The notes under the pieces are model-generated. The model saw only the letters and a program-made list of their open reading frames with translations, had not been told where the DNA came from and did no database searches. This document shows positions 31,769 through 44,990 of a stretch of 64,000 nt of DNA, piece by piece; the first letter of the stretch is position 1; each line of letters starts with the position of its first letter. The position numbers and the translations under genes are program-made. This DNA comes from Alviniconcha marisindica (lineage: Eukaryota; Mollusca; Gastropoda; Provannidae): the NCBI GenBank assembly GCA_018857735.1, contig JABMCL010002025.1:320001-384000 (forward strand), in the 5' to 3' direction.

Positions 31769-32280
31769 AGTAAACATGCCGGATCCGATTCACATCCAGT
31801 CCGGGTCGGCTCAGAAGCATTGGCCAAAAGCGGGCTGGATGATTCTTGTGCATCGGCTTGCTTCCGGACCGGATCCGTTTGGCCAAAACCTGACGCAGTC
31901 AGCCAGAACCAAATCGGATCTGGCCCGGTTTTGCACAGCATGATCTGGGATGTCTGTGGAAGAACGCAACTGAGTCTGAAAGTGGGAAACTGGCGGCGGG
32001 CCGGTTGCGTTCTGCCAGAAACCGGGCCCGATGGTTCGTGCACACCGGCTTGCTCCCGGACCAGATGCGTTTGGCCAAAACCTGACCAGGCCATCCAGAT
32101 CGGATCCGGGTCGGTCTTGCACAATATGGACTAGGCCTTCTTTGGAAAACGGAACTGAATCAGATGTGGGAAGTGGGATCCGGCATATATGATCCCGCCT
32201 GATTCTGGCTGCACACTGGCTATAATGGCCGTGACTGGCTGTAACCGTAAAGCTTCCCAATCAGATCCGGCATGTTTACT
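31769..32280. mobile_element. Inverted-repeat element with internal 196-bp duplication
   Basis: The ends 31769-31790 and 32259-32280 are inverted copies, AGTAAACATGCCGGATC-GATT, with one mismatch. Inside, TTTGGCCAAAACCTGAC occurs at about 31868 and 32068 within two diverged copies of a roughly 196-base segment rich in GGATCCG/CGGATC motifs. Open frames through it are not supported. Probably a MITE. The target duplication is unclear. Confidence 0.65.
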
Positions 32281-32554
32281 AGGTTACTTTTCCATGTTTA
32301 ATTAAGCAGCCTAAGCACTGTATGACAATGGCAGATCTGATGTCGCCTTTACCATCAGAGGCTACTGTTGAGGAGAAAACAAAGACTTGTACGGACCAAC
32401 GCCATCGTACAGACCATTGAAGGCACAGATTATTCAAGAGAATTTGGATTCATGCATCAAGTCAACAAAAGTTGCGAAGAGAAGATTGGAATATTTTGAA
32501 CGGGAAGGAGTCATTGGGTCACTGACATCTGCTTGAACTTTGATTGAACCTTGA

Positions 32555-32752
32555 CCCCTTCACTGCCCCAGCCTGTAAAATTTCCAGGCTGAAAATTGCA
32601 CGTGCACGCCTTTAATTTCCGGTCCTGTAACAAATCTAATTTCAGTATGAAAACCCTTTTACTTGCTAACGCGAAAAAGAAAAATAGTCTACGGATTTGA
32701 AATTTCACGCTTTTTGTGGTTGTTGTCGACTGACGTCATGGCAGTGAAAGGG
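32555..32752. mobile_element. MITE with CCCCTTCACTGCC ends (copy 2)
   Basis: Ends CCCCTTCACTGCC and GGCAGTGAAAGGG. Left flank TTGA (a mutated TTAA), right flank TTAA. Same inner landmarks as 17951-18172. 198 bp. Confidence 0.8.
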
Positions 32753-32964
32753 TTAAACTTGAAACTGACATGGCTCTTGTCATGCAGTGTACAATCAATT
32801 TCGAGTTGTAGAGGTCACATGTGTTGCATTGTTGGTAGAACAAGGGACTTTTCCGATGTAAAAATAAGCACAAACAAATAGCTGATTTGGATTCTGCTCT
32901 TCCTTTTTTTTCCCCCTCCCTTCTTTCCCTTTTTTTTTCTTTTTCTTTCACCACCTGTGCATGC

Positions 32965-34005
32965 AGAAGGAGAGTAAGGCTTATGAACTTGCTAGTAAAT
33001 CGGGATTTGGGGTTATCCGCCTTTAACTTCATGTGGAAGGAGAGAAGGGCTTATGGACTCGTTAGTAAATCGGATTTGGGGTTGTCCACCTTTATCTTCA
33101 TGTGGAAAGAGAGAAGGGCTTATGGACTCGTTAGTAAATCGGATTTGGGGTTATCCACCTTTATCTTCATGTGGAAAGAGAGAAGGGCTTATGGACTCGT
33201 TAGTAAATCGGATTTGGGGTTATCCACCTTTAACTTCATGTGGAAAGAGAGAAGGGCTTATGGACTCGTTAGTAAATCGGGATTTGGGGTTATCCACCTT
33301 TATCTTCATGTGGAAAGAGAGAAGGGCTTATGGACTCGTTAGTAAATCGGGATTTGGGGTTATCCACCTTTATCTTCATGTGGAAAGAGAGAAGGGCTTA
33401 TGGACTCGTTAGTAAATCGGATTTGGGGTTATCCACCTTTATCTTCATGTGGAAAGAGAGAAGGGCTTATGGACTCGTTAGTAAATCGGATTTGGGGTTG
33501 TCCACCTTTATCTTCATGTGGAAAGAGAGAAGGGCTTATGGACTCGTTAGTAAATCGGATTTGGGGTTATCCACCTTTATCTTCATGTGGAAAGAGAGAA
33601 GGGCTTATGGACTCGTTAGTAAATCGGGATTTGGGGTTTCCACCTTTATCTTCATGTGGAAGAGAGAAGGGCTTATGACTGTAGTAAATCGGATTTGGGG
33701 TTATCCATCTTTATCTTCATTGGAGAAGAAGGAGCTTATGGACTCGTTAGTAAATCGGATTTGGGGTTGTCCACCTTTATCTTCATGTGGAAAGAGAGAA
33801 GGGCTTATGGACTCGTTAGTAAATCGGATTTGGGGTTATCCACCTTTATCTTCATGTGGAAAGAGAGAAGGGCTTATGGACTCGTTAGTAAATCGGGATT
33901 TGGGGTTGTCCACCTTTATCTTCATGTGGAAGGAGAGAAGGGCTTATGAACTTGCTAGTAAATCGGGATTTGGGGTTATCCATCTTTATCTTCATTTCCT
34001 CGTCA
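32965..34005. repeat. 69/70-bp minisatellite, about 15 copies
   Basis: Unit AGAGAAGGGCTTATGGACTC, GTTAGTAAATCGGATTTGGG, GTTATCCACCTTTATCTTCA, TGTGGAAAG. Copies come in two lengths, with GG or GGG in AATCGGGATTT. The length switches shift the frame, which explains three long overlapping open frames that are not genes. Confidence 0.95.
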
Positions 34006-34723
34006 CAGATTCATACATACGGGCCTCGATGACATGCACACCGTGTTTGTGTGTTGATACTGCATTCATTGCTGAACTTTTGAAGGCTGGCTGTATAACG
34101 GGTTTTATATAAATATATATATGTGTGTCTACTGTACGTGTATCGCCACTGAATGTGCATTGACTGTGGCGAGTGCCAGAGTGTCAGGGGAGGTTGCAGT
34201 GCTTGGTTTTTGATTTTGCTGCAAGTTTTACGTTCTCTCAGGGATTTTTTGCCTCCTCTTGCAAGGATTCTGACATAATCAGCATTCACCTCAGCTAGAA
34301 AAAAATGTTGTTAGAACATTTACCATCACAGTCAAGCTTTTCCTGTGCTTACGTTGATTTTTAGGGTCAGGTTGAAGTTTGACTCCTTTAGACAGTCTTT
34401 GTCGTAACCATGCATTGTGAAATCTTTGATGACAGCTGTTCCGTGTGTGTCTGTACCTACAGTTTGCAAGGACGTTGGTGTTTAGCGGGCGGATTCATCT
34501 GGTTGTTTTGGGACATGCGTGTGGAAACTGGCAGTACACTCAGCATAAACTCTTACAACCGCAAGCTTCTTAAAAAAGAAAGAAAAAAGAAGACTACTAA
34601 ATGCTTTAGTTTGGTAGATCTGTACAAGTGTGATTGATGAACTGCATCGTGCGTGCGAAGCGTGTTTACGGCGTGATCAGCGTGAGAGTATTAATACGTC
34701 ACTGCATCTGATCTTAGGTCGAA

Positions 34724-34796
<73 letters not shown>

Positions 34797-36344
34797 TGAT
34801 CCACATTGTCACATTCTCACACACGACTCAAACGAGAATGTTCCAATTTTACATGATGGTAATCTTGTTTGACCTGCCAGCTTTTGTTGTGTTGACTAGG
34901 GTTTTTTAATTTATTTTTTAAATTATTTTTAGTGCAGAAACTGTGTTTGATCTGCAATGTATGGTCCCTGTTTTTAACACTGGTTCATAGAACTACCAGA
35001 ACTGAGTAAGAGAAATGTGAAGAAGAGGGATAAGAAGTGTGCCATCAGCCGTATACTTTCTAGAAAAAACGGTTTGTTTGTGTTTGTTTCTTTATAGTTG
35101 ACCAGATGTCATTTAACCTATCGTAAACTTGTCTTCTTTCTCTTGTCTTTCTGGACCGTTAGATTTTCCACAGTAGTATTTATATATTATAGTCAGTATG
35201 CCTTTCAGTTTCAAAGTTGAAAATTTTGGGTAGCCTTTAAGATGTGTATATATATATTTTTTTAGTAGCTTCTTCATGCCTTTGTGTAAACAATTAGATG
35301 GGACAAAATTGCTTAATTTTTTTTTTATACTCGTTCTCTGCATGTAGTAAAAACAATCTTTACAGTGGTTGTTTTGTGGGTTGCCCTTTAAAAAGGTTTA
35401 TTTTTATATATTGTTCTGTGCAAGTAGTAAAAAACTTAGTTTTGCAGTGGTACTTTTGAGGGTTAATGTTTTACTCTAACTCAGGTTGTTGTTTTTTGTT
35501 TTGTTTTGTAAATCTGGTCAAACGGAAAAGCATTATTTCGTCGTATCTTTGTTGTTGGCAGTTTCTACCTTTTGCGCTTTGTTGACGGACACTGATCTCA
35601 CTCAGTGTGTGTGACTGTTTTCGTGATAGAGGCCTAGGTTCTTGGTGTGTGTACATGTTCATGTAATGAAAAATACGCGAGTAATTCGGCAGTGTTTTAC
35701 TATTGGAGATGATCTGTTGGATTCATTTTGTTTTATATCTCGTTATTCGTCACTTCTGAAACAATGAGAGCGATTTCATTTTGTGTGCTGAGAGAGAAAC
35801 GCAATGATTGGGTATGCATGCCTGAACTTTTTGATATAGATGTGTGTATTTATATCTATATATTTTCTTAATTTTTGACATTTTGACCATGGAGTTTGTG
35901 TGTGTGTCATATTTCCAATCAAGATTGGTGCTGCTTGCCTGTTTCTTGGTTTGTGTTTTTAACAGACTACACCCCCCCACCCCCCCGTTCCCCCCTACCC
36001 CCCCCCACCCGCCCCAAACACACCTCCCCATTTAGCTACCCCCATCATCCAGCAATCATTGTTACACACGCCAGGACATTTCCTTTTCTCTCCCTATTTT
36101 GACATCAGTGTGCCATATCTTGTGTATTATAGCATTTATAGCTCCTTAAATATATTTATATGCATTTGTATTCTCGTATCATTTTTGCGTATGTCCGTTG
36201 GTGTTAATTAACTGTCACGTCGTGTTTGGTGGTACTTGTGACGAGACGAGAATGCGTCTCTTGCCACATGTAGAAAGGAAAAAGATGGCTGTTTAGAAGA
36301 TCCTCGGTCGCCAGTCACCCGAGCGAATGAACCAATCAGAACGT
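34006..36344. other. Intergenic with a TA microsatellite
   Basis: A pure TA block of about 63 bases lies at 34727-34789. A C-rich stretch is at 35970-36020. No coding or RNA gene recognised. Confidence 0.5.
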
Positions 36345-36461
36345 CACAATTAATACGTCGCGCGAAAAACACGAAGAGCGCACCACAATTAATACGTCGC
36401 GCGAAAAACACGAAGAGCGCACCACAATTAATACGTCGCGCGAAAAACACGAAGAGCGCAC
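36345..36461. repeat. 39-bp tandem repeat, 3 exact copies, CpG-rich
   Basis: Unit CACAATTAATACGTCGCGCG, AAAAACACGAAGAGCGCAC. Copies are identical, so the expansion is recent. Each holds TACGTCGCGCGAA, which is unusual in this AT-rich setting. Confidence 0.93.
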
Positions 36462-36779
36462 GCCGCCATGTTTTCCCACAAGCTGAAGCAAAAGATGGGT
36501 TGGGTTGATTCCGAGCAAAGCTTTCAAAATAAGTAATGGCGAACGGTTATTGATGATGAGAGAGAGAGATCCCAGTGGCTGTGCACAGTGATGCTCCTCT
36601 CTTGCAGACAACTATATATATATATATATATATAAAGGAGATGTAATTTGGCCGGAAGGCTGAACACACAGAAAACGTGCGATGTCTCCTTTAATATTTA
36701 TGCAGTGGATTTAAAAATAAATAAAAAATGGTTGTATCAGAGCTGTTAATTTGCTCTTTTACCACTGAAGAGCGCAAAA

Positions 36780-36875
36780 GGGTTGGCGCGTGACGTAATG
36801 TACACGGCTGCCACACACGCTGTACGCGTTCATGACGTCACAGACGTGGTCAAAAAGGCAGCATCATAGCCTTGT
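36780..36875. repeat. CRE-containing dispersed segment, copy 1
   Basis: CGTGACGTAATGTACAC, then GCCACACACGCTG, then a palindromic CRE TGACGTCA at 36833-36840 and AAAAGGCAGC. The same order is found at 43400-43492. The role, if any, is unknown. Confidence 0.6.
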
Positions 36876-37389
36876 TTGTTTGTTCTCTCGCGATTTCTTG
36901 ACCTCGTTAAGTTAATTATTACCTCCCCCCCACATTTTTATTTTATTTTTAAATTTTATTTTTTAAATGCAGCATAATCTCCAAGCAGCTCTTGCTTAGT
37001 GGATGGTGGCTGCCCGCATCAAAGAAGACGAAGAACTGTGTTATCATAAATCGGCCGAAAAACTGCTTAGAGTTGTTGAGCTGATTTTTTTTTTTTTTTT
37101 TTTTCTGCTTCTATTTCTTCCGTTCCTGTCGACAGGAGCAGTGATGCTTGCTTCATCGCTTGGGACCGAGCCCTTTGGGCAAAGTCTTGGTGGCCGTCGA
37201 GTCGCTGTATCGTACGAGATAGGTGGTAGGGCTATGACACCATTACTTCTGTTTCTCTGCAGTTACTGTGGTTGGTTGGTTTGCAGAAGGTCAAGAGTGT
37301 AGGGAACTGATCTTGAACATTGGAATAGAAGTGTAACAGTGTTAATGCTAGAACACGCTCTATTTTCATTGTCATTTTTGTTCTCTCTT

Positions 37390-37390
<1 letters not shown>

Positions 37391-37474
<84 letters not shown>
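37391..37474. repeat. CT microsatellite
   Basis: About 80 bases of pure CT. Confidence 0.95.
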
Positions 37475-37479
<5 letters not shown>

Positions 37480-38149
37480 TCATTGCGGTTTTTTGTTTTA
37501 GTTTTAGATCAGATAAATGATCAAACTGAATGACTGTGCCTCACTGGCGAGTTTTAACGTTACTGTATAGATAGAGCAATTTGGAACCGGTTGGGTCCTT
37601 TCTGCTTTCCATAGTTGGAAGTGGGTGTTGAACAACAGTGCCAACTAGTCCTTCTCCGCGCACTAATTTTGCCGGTCTCTGACCTGGCGTAAGGTTTTTT
37701 GAGACAGACCAGCCAATCAGAGCGTTTTCTGGGTTCGAAAGTCTGGCGCGAGGTATTTCAGACAGACAGCCAATCAGATCGTTTCCTAGAACGTGCAGAT
37801 CCGACGCTTCGTGGTGCGTCAGAACGGATTTCAGGGTATTTTAGACTCTCGCCACGGACAACCCGTGTGCCTGACGACAGCATGAGAGAGCGCAGAAGCA
37901 AAAAACCGAACTGACATCTGGGAGATCATTCCGTCAAGTCCTCCTGTCCTTTTGACTGCCCACATTCGAACTGACAGCGCTTCCTCGGAAGCCTCCAGAT
38001 CATCCTGCAGTACACGCGCGCCATCGTGTGCAAGAAGCAAATCCATGCCATCCGCCATTCAGTCATCTCGCGTGCAAAATTCCCAGCGTCGCCATTGGCT
38101 TTCCTGTGATACAGACAACAAGCAGCGTAGGACAGGGTTTTTGCTCACA

Positions 38150-38245
38150 CTCCGAGCATCGCTTTCCGGCACCTTCCTCCAAACTCTGCCAGATTTGGTC
38201 ACGCCACTGAAGGGGCACTCTTTTATCTCCGCGCAGCTGTCCACC
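38150..38245 (+). repeat. Dispersed repeat family D, copy 1
   Basis: CCGAGCATCG, CCGGCACCTTCCTCC, GGTCACGCCACTGAAGGGGC, ACTCTTTTATCTCCGCGC. A reverse copy with the same modules, slightly rearranged, lies at 52490-52595. Confidence 0.65.
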
Positions 38246-38861
38246 GACGCGGTCAGCGCCCTCCGAAAGGTTCGGGTACTGATAAGACTGTGGAAGCAAC
38301 CTAGCGACCAAGCACCCACGTAAACATGAGGCGCATCCACCCCGGGTAAAAAAAGAGTTCCGTCGCAATTCAAACGATTTTGGTTTTATTTGAGCTGGCG
38401 TAAGCAACATGGTCAGTTATAAAACAAACGTCTGATATAATCTGAGTTGTTTGTAACAAACTTACCAGTGTTTGAGCACCAACAAGAAAACTGCTCGTTA
38501 GCTGACAGTTTTCTGGACCCTGTGGCGTAACTAAATACAGCAGTGGTTGAAGGAAGGATGTCGTAAACCTGTGCTTGGAGTTTGGGTTTTGCTGTGCGAG
38601 GGACAACATTCCATTTGCAATCAGGGACCCCCTTTTTGTGCACTTGAAGGGGACAGCGCGTCCGGTCCAACGTGAGTGCGTGGCGTGGGCCAGCTGTGAG
38701 AAAATACTCAGTTTTGTCTGTGTGAAGTGCAGCTTGCAAGTTTTTTGTTTTTGTTTTGTTTTGTTTTTCAAGTGAAACAAGACTGTATCTTAGAATGTCA
38801 GCTTTTGTTGTAGTTGATAGATTTGTACATGTGTCGGTTGTCGTGCTCGGAAGTGTTAAGG

Positions 38862-40375
<1,514 letters not shown>

Positions 40376-40379
40376 TGCG

Positions 40380-41283
40380 CGGAGAGGCAGCGTCTGGGGC
40401 CGAGATCCCAGGAGGTGGGTGAAAGAGGGGGAGCTCTTCCTACCCTGCGCTGACACCGTCAGAACGATCCTGCAGTGAAGAGGGGCCGAGATGCGTGAGA
40501 TCCAGTTTAACGTGAGGGGCACATCACTGTGAGGGGCACATCACTGTGAGGGGCACAGTCGCCAGACCGTCTCCACAGACCACAGCTTAAAGCCCGCTCT
40601 TAACTGGGCGAATGTTTGTTCGCCGAACGTACTTGGACAGTTCGACGAGCTGTGATTCGTTTCTTAATTGAACTTTTAGTTCGCCGAACACGGTTCGGAC
40701 AGTCCAAACTTTACTTTCGTTCTCAACTGGCTCGTAATGAGATGCCAGCTTCGGCCCGAGCTTGCGGCAGACGCGCAGCAGACAGCATGATCGAAAATGT
40801 AGGCTAAAGTCAAGTCAATATACTTTCATCATCCCTCACAGGGTAATTCAACTAACTACTATATCATTCTGGGTCTCCAGAGACAAGGCTGCGCCTCCCA
40901 CAAGTCAACAAATAAATTCCCTCCGAAGCGAGTGAAGAACCTAGCGACACCGTCATCCATTTTTATTTTTATTTTTTCTTCATCCACAGAAGAGCACTGC
41001 TCTCAGCCAATCAGAGGCAATGATCGTCGAATAGGGCGAATGTTCCCAGAACATGTTCAGCGAAGCTTTCGACGAATACTTACAACTAGGTTCGCGAAGA
41101 AAAGTTCGCCCAGTTAAGAACCAACTAGCTTCGCCGAATACTTCCAACTAGGTTCGCGAACAAACATTCGCCCAGTTAAGAACGGGCTTAAGCGAAGAAG
41201 CTAGGAGAGCCGAAGCGTACTCGAACTGACGACCCTCGGCTTACCAGCGCTGTAGCGCCTTACCGCTGGGCCAAAGCGGCTCA
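40380..41283 (-). mobile_element. SINE family A copy split by an inverted-repeat insertion
   Basis: The minus-strand SINE has its tRNA-like head at 41205-41283 (AGAGCCGAAGCG ... GGGCCAAAGCGGCTCAC on the plus strand) and its body at 40380-40590. The two parts are separated by the TTAA-flanked element at 40591-41187. The body also has a local triplication of GTGAGGGGCACATCACT. Confidence 0.65.
40591..41187. mobile_element. 597-bp inverted-repeat element with TTAA flanks
   Basis: Left end GCCCGCTCTTAACTGGGCGA, ATGTTTGTTCGC; right end is its inverse (CGCCCAGTTAAGAACGGGC). TTAA lies at 40587-40590 and 41188-41191. Near the right end the terminal sequence is duplicated (CGCCCAGTTAAGAAC near 41106 and 41169). 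No transposase frame. TTAA flanks suggest piggyBac-type mobilisation. The family differs from the CCCCTTCACTGCC MITEs. Confidence 0.75.
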
Positions 41284-41387
41284 CAGTCTGGAGTGTTTTC
41301 TGACGTGTATTGGGTAGTAGTAGCACGTAACCCTGGAAACTCCAGCACGTCACGGGTTTAAGCAAGAAGTTATCCCAGCACTTTATG

Positions 41388-41470
41388 GGGCAGAGTGGCC
41401 GAGGGGGGGTTCACCGTGTGGTGTTCCATACAGCCTGGGTCTCGGGTTCAATCCTTGCTTGGCGCTGCCC
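41388..41470 (+). pseudogene. tRNA-like sequence (Leu/Ser type), probable relic
   Basis: GGGCAG at the start can pair with CTGCCC at the end. An A-box-like GAGTGGCCGAGG and a B-box-like GGGTTCAATCC are in place, and the 83-base length suits a long-variable-arm tRNA. The D-loop has a seven-G run and I could not assign a clean anticodon arm, so this is probably a tRNA pseudogene or a SINE head. Confidence 0.45.
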
Positions 41471-41669
41471 TTTGTTAGCCTGGCGGTGGAAATCTAAGTG
41501 CTGAGTGCCTAGTCCGTCGACCGAGGACAGTAAGCGTGTCCGGCTCGCGTGCTTCTGAGGACGCGTGCAAGATGGCCCAGGGAATTTTGAAATCGACAGG
41601 TGAGACTGGGAGATGTTTCGCTAGCTGCTTTGACAAACTCCATAGCTCTTGCATTATATCACTGATGGG

Positions 41670-41985
41670 CAGTACAGTAGAGCGCTCCGGACCGCCAATC
41701 ACACGAGCAGCGTCAGCCAATCAGAGTGCTGCAAGTGATACCCGGCGTGAAAAGCCCGGAGAGGCCGCCCTGTACAGTAGAGCGTCACGGGCTGTCAGTC
41801 ACACGAGCAGCGTCAGCCAATCAGAGCGCTGCAGGTGATACCCGGCGTGAAAAGCCCGAAGAGAAGCTGCCGTGTACAGTAGAGCGTCACGGGCCGCCAG
41901 TCACACGAGCAGCTTCAGCCAATCAGAGCGCTGCAGGTGATACCCGGCGTGAAAAGCCCGAAGGGAAGCCGCCGTGTCTGGCAGC
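41670..41985. repeat. About 102-bp tandem repeat, 3 copies, each with a CCAAT box
   Basis: Unit TACAGTAGAGCGTCACGGGC, CAGTCACACGAGCAGCGTCA, GCCAATCAGAGCGCTGCAGG, TGATACCCGGCGTGAAAAGC, CCG. The AGCCAATCAGAG at about 41715, 41815 and 41918 fits the NF-Y consensus. Similar GCCAATCAGA sites stand at 37705-37712, 37755-37765 and 41005. Confidence 0.9.
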
Positions 41986-42134
41986 CCACAAATTGCAGCG
42001 GAGCAGCAGGCCAGAAAACCTGTGTGGGTTTTGAACGAAACCCAAAGTGATTTCCTTGCTGGCGAGAGAGAGAGAGAGAGAGAGAGAGAGCTGCTGCAAT
42101 CATAGACGGCGACAATTCCCATGGCTTGTTGATC

Positions 42135-42300
42135 GGTTTGATATAGCTCCGTTCTCCGCTCTCGAGCAGACTCGCTGCTCTTTTTGTCGCACGAGACTGA
42201 CTTTGAACTGAGTGACTGTACCTTTGTACAGCGCGCTTTGAATATGCACCCAAGTGGCGTGCTTGCAAGCACTGCTGGCATTTGCTCGGGTGCTTGAGTC
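42135..42300 (-). mobile_element. Diverged SINE family E tail
   Basis: TCTCCGCTCTCGAGCAGACTC and TTTGAATATGCACCCAAGTGG align (each over 20, core CGAGCAGACTC and CACCCAAGTGG) with the tail of the SINE at 51575-52019. Head not present. Confidence 0.4.
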
Positions 42301-42551
42301 AGACTCAAATCGTCGCGTGCGTTCCGCGAGTCGGCTGAGTAGTGCGTGGCGGTCGGATCGAAAGCTTGTGGGACTGTAACTGTGGGAGGCGGGCCCTAGA
42401 ACTCGGCGCGGAATCTTCTGTTCACAAGGCGAACACGGGAACATCACGCACGCACGCGCGCACGCACGCACACACGTACATGCACGCACGCACATACACA
42501 TACACACACGCACGCTCGCAAACGCACAACGAGTTACAAAAGCAAACCTCT

Positions 42552-42770
42552 GTATACAAATAACTAGTGGTAATGTAAGCGACCTTTCTTGCTTATTATA
42601 CAAATAACTAGTGGTAATGTAAGCGACCTTTCTTGCTTATTATACAAATAACTAGTGGTAATGTAAGCGACCTTTCCTGCTTATTATACAAATAACTAGT
42701 GGTAATGTAAGCGACCTTTCCTGCTTATTATACAAATAACTAGTGGTAACGTTAGCGACCTTCTTTGCAT
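42552..42770. repeat. 45-bp tandem repeat, about 5 copies
   Basis: Unit TATACAAATAACTAGTGGTA, ATGTAAGCGACCTTTCTTGC, TTAT. Nearly identical copies. Confidence 0.94.
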
Positions 42771-43399
42771 ACGCCTGTAGATACGATAGCGTGCGACACG
42801 TAGATTGTGTGTTGCAGCACCGTGTAAATACTGTGTTACATGTAGATGGCGTGGTTTAAACCCAAGTGCATGGTTGAGTGTGTTGTAGTAAACGCCCTGT
42901 CCTCCAATCAGAAAGAGTGTCTACGAGTGCTGCTCTTGGCCTATAGAGCACTGCACATGTTTGGCTGATGCTGTGACTTTTGCAATCATCTCGTTTTAAT
43001 TGTGTGGGTTTTATCTCTCTCTGTCGCTCTCTGTGGTTAAAGGGGCTACCAAGCGAAGACACAGCCTGGCCTTAAAAAGTAAATAACGTGCACCCGCTTG
43101 CATTTGCAGGCTTCGTTTGGTTCTGTTAATATTTTAAGCCTCAGAAGATGCTTTTGTTGTGGTCGCTTTCTCCCCCTCGACTTTGAGCGTATTATTATTG
43201 ATAGATTTTTTATGTAGTGTCAGTCTCCGCTCTCCAGCAGACTCACTGCGCTTGGCATGTTTCGTTTCAGTGCATGCTGGGTTATTTTCGTGTTTCCGTA
43301 ATCCACCGAACTCCGACATGACCAGCGTGCATGTATATACACCCGGGGGGCATCGGTTTGTAGCATCATCATTGGTGTATGGAGAGCGACAGGCAAAGA

Positions 43400-43492
43400 A
43401 AAAGGCTAGGTCGTGACGTAATATACACTTCTTTCTGCCACACGCTGACCTTGTTCGTGACGTCACACACACGGAAGGTCAGGCAAAATGGC
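43400..43492. repeat. CRE-containing dispersed segment, copy 2
   Basis: CGTGACGTAATATACAC, CTGCCACACGCTGACC, TGACGTCA at 43458-43465, then AGGCAAAATGGCAGCG. Matches the order at 36780-36875 with about 70-75 percent similarity by eye. Confidence 0.6.
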
Positions 43493-43758
43493 AGCGCTCA
43501 GTGTATATTTCCGCATGTTTTTTGTTTGTTTGTTTGTTTTTCGTTGTTGTTTTTTGTTTTTTCTCCCCCCCCCCCCCCCCCCTTTCAATTTGAACAAAAA
43601 TCGACCCGAAAACGGCTGTGAGTCCTCCCCCCTTCTCGTTTTTGTGTTCCCTTTAAGTTTCCCACTAGTTGGTGGGGTGACGTGAATTTGGAAGGCCCTG
43701 GGCTGGGCTACCACTGTGTCTGCTATGAATGATTCCGCATATTGACTAGAAACTTTAA

Positions 43759-43984
43759 CCCCTTCACTGCCCCAACCCATAAATGATCCGGATTGAAAAG
43801 GGCACGCACAGAGGCCTGCAAACGGCCGACCTATAGTATGCCTGTGCTCTCGATGCCGTGCGTTTCGATGCCAATCCTTCCTCGTGCTAAAAGCTACAGC
43901 TTTTCAAATTTCACATTTTACTGCCCGGCATTGCATTGCCCAAAATCCTTCACAACGGTTCATCCATACACGGCAGTGAAGGGG
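43759..43984. mobile_element. MITE with CCCCTTCACTGCC ends (copy 3)
   Basis: Perfect 13-base inverted ends CCCCTTCACTGCC / GGCAGTGAAGGGG, with TTAA at 43755-43758 and 43985-43988. 226 bp. The inside is more diverged than copies 1 and 2. Confidence 0.82.
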
Positions 43985-43988
43985 TTAA

Positions 43989-44906
43989 GGAACAGCTGAA
44001 ATCGACAATCGTTGGGGGGTGAGCCTTCGAGGGGGGGTGGGGGGGGGGGGGGGGCATTGCAGGTGATGGGTTTTGATTGTTGGCTGTTTTGGTGTTGGTT
44101 CGGTAGTCTGTTGCGGAAGAACGTTGCTATGGACTTGGGCGTAAAACGAAGCGGGCGGAAAGAGCAGTCTGTGATTGGCTCTTGCGATTGTTTGTTGTAG
44201 CAGTGTCACTTCCGTAGCTAAGCACGTGTTGTTTATTTGGCGAGGGGAGTGTCTTTCTGTGTAAAGAAAATGAATGCTCTATGTATCACGTCTTAAAAAC
44301 CAAAACCACACCAGTGGGTTTGGCTGGTTTGTTGTGCGTGTACATAGCGGTAAGAAGACTGTTTGTTGTCAGAGACTTTGGAGGTCTGATCAAAAGACTC
44401 GAGGAGAAAAAAGTGTTGTAATTTGTACTGTGAAGACGACCTTCACATCCTGGAGAACACCAGTGGGTTGCTTGCACTAACATGTGTAGCCTCGTCACAG
44501 CTGGATTGGCAGGCGACAGAAAATCCCGCACGCAACACATTCTAAAATTGGCTGATGTCACAAGCCATTACGTCACAGTTTGACCTGTAGTCACGTTTTG
44601 GACAGCCCGCTTGGAACATTTTTCAGTGTAGTGTCACTTTGCAGACACCCCTCCCCACACCCCACACCCCCTCTCTCTCCCTCACACAGTCTATATGTGT
44701 GACCCCCCCCCCCCCCCCCCCCTTCCATCTCTCTGTCTCTGTGACCCCCTCCGCCCCCATTTGTGTCCGCCCCTCCCGCATTTTCACAGTCTCTGATCGG
44801 CCCGCCCCCTTCTCCAGTTCCTATCTGTCTCTCCCTCTGGTTCCGATTGGGACTTTGGACTTTGTCAGTACAAAGGGGGTTAAACTATATATAAATACTG
44901 ACTGAT

Positions 44907-44910
<4 letters not shown>
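43989..44910. other. Intergenic with poly-G and poly-C runs
   Basis: A G-rich run at 44030-44055 and a C run at 44703-44722 could form quadruplexes or i-motifs. No gene. Confidence 0.45.
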
Positions 44911-44911
<1 letters not shown>

Positions 44912-44977
<66 letters not shown>

Positions 44978-44990
44978 AATACTGACTGAT

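Noticed and set aside
31811..32260. 149-codon minus-strand frame
   Set aside because: Lies within an inverted-repeat element with an internal duplication; the reading has no known domain and frames on both strands are equally open.
33330..34112. 260-codon open frame with repeated GKREGLMDSLVNRIWG-like segments
   Set aside because: Product of the 69/70-base array; the same array gives several equally long frames.
41536..42034. Open frames with repeated SANQSA segments
   Set aside because: They follow the 102-base CCAAT repeat and have no domain.
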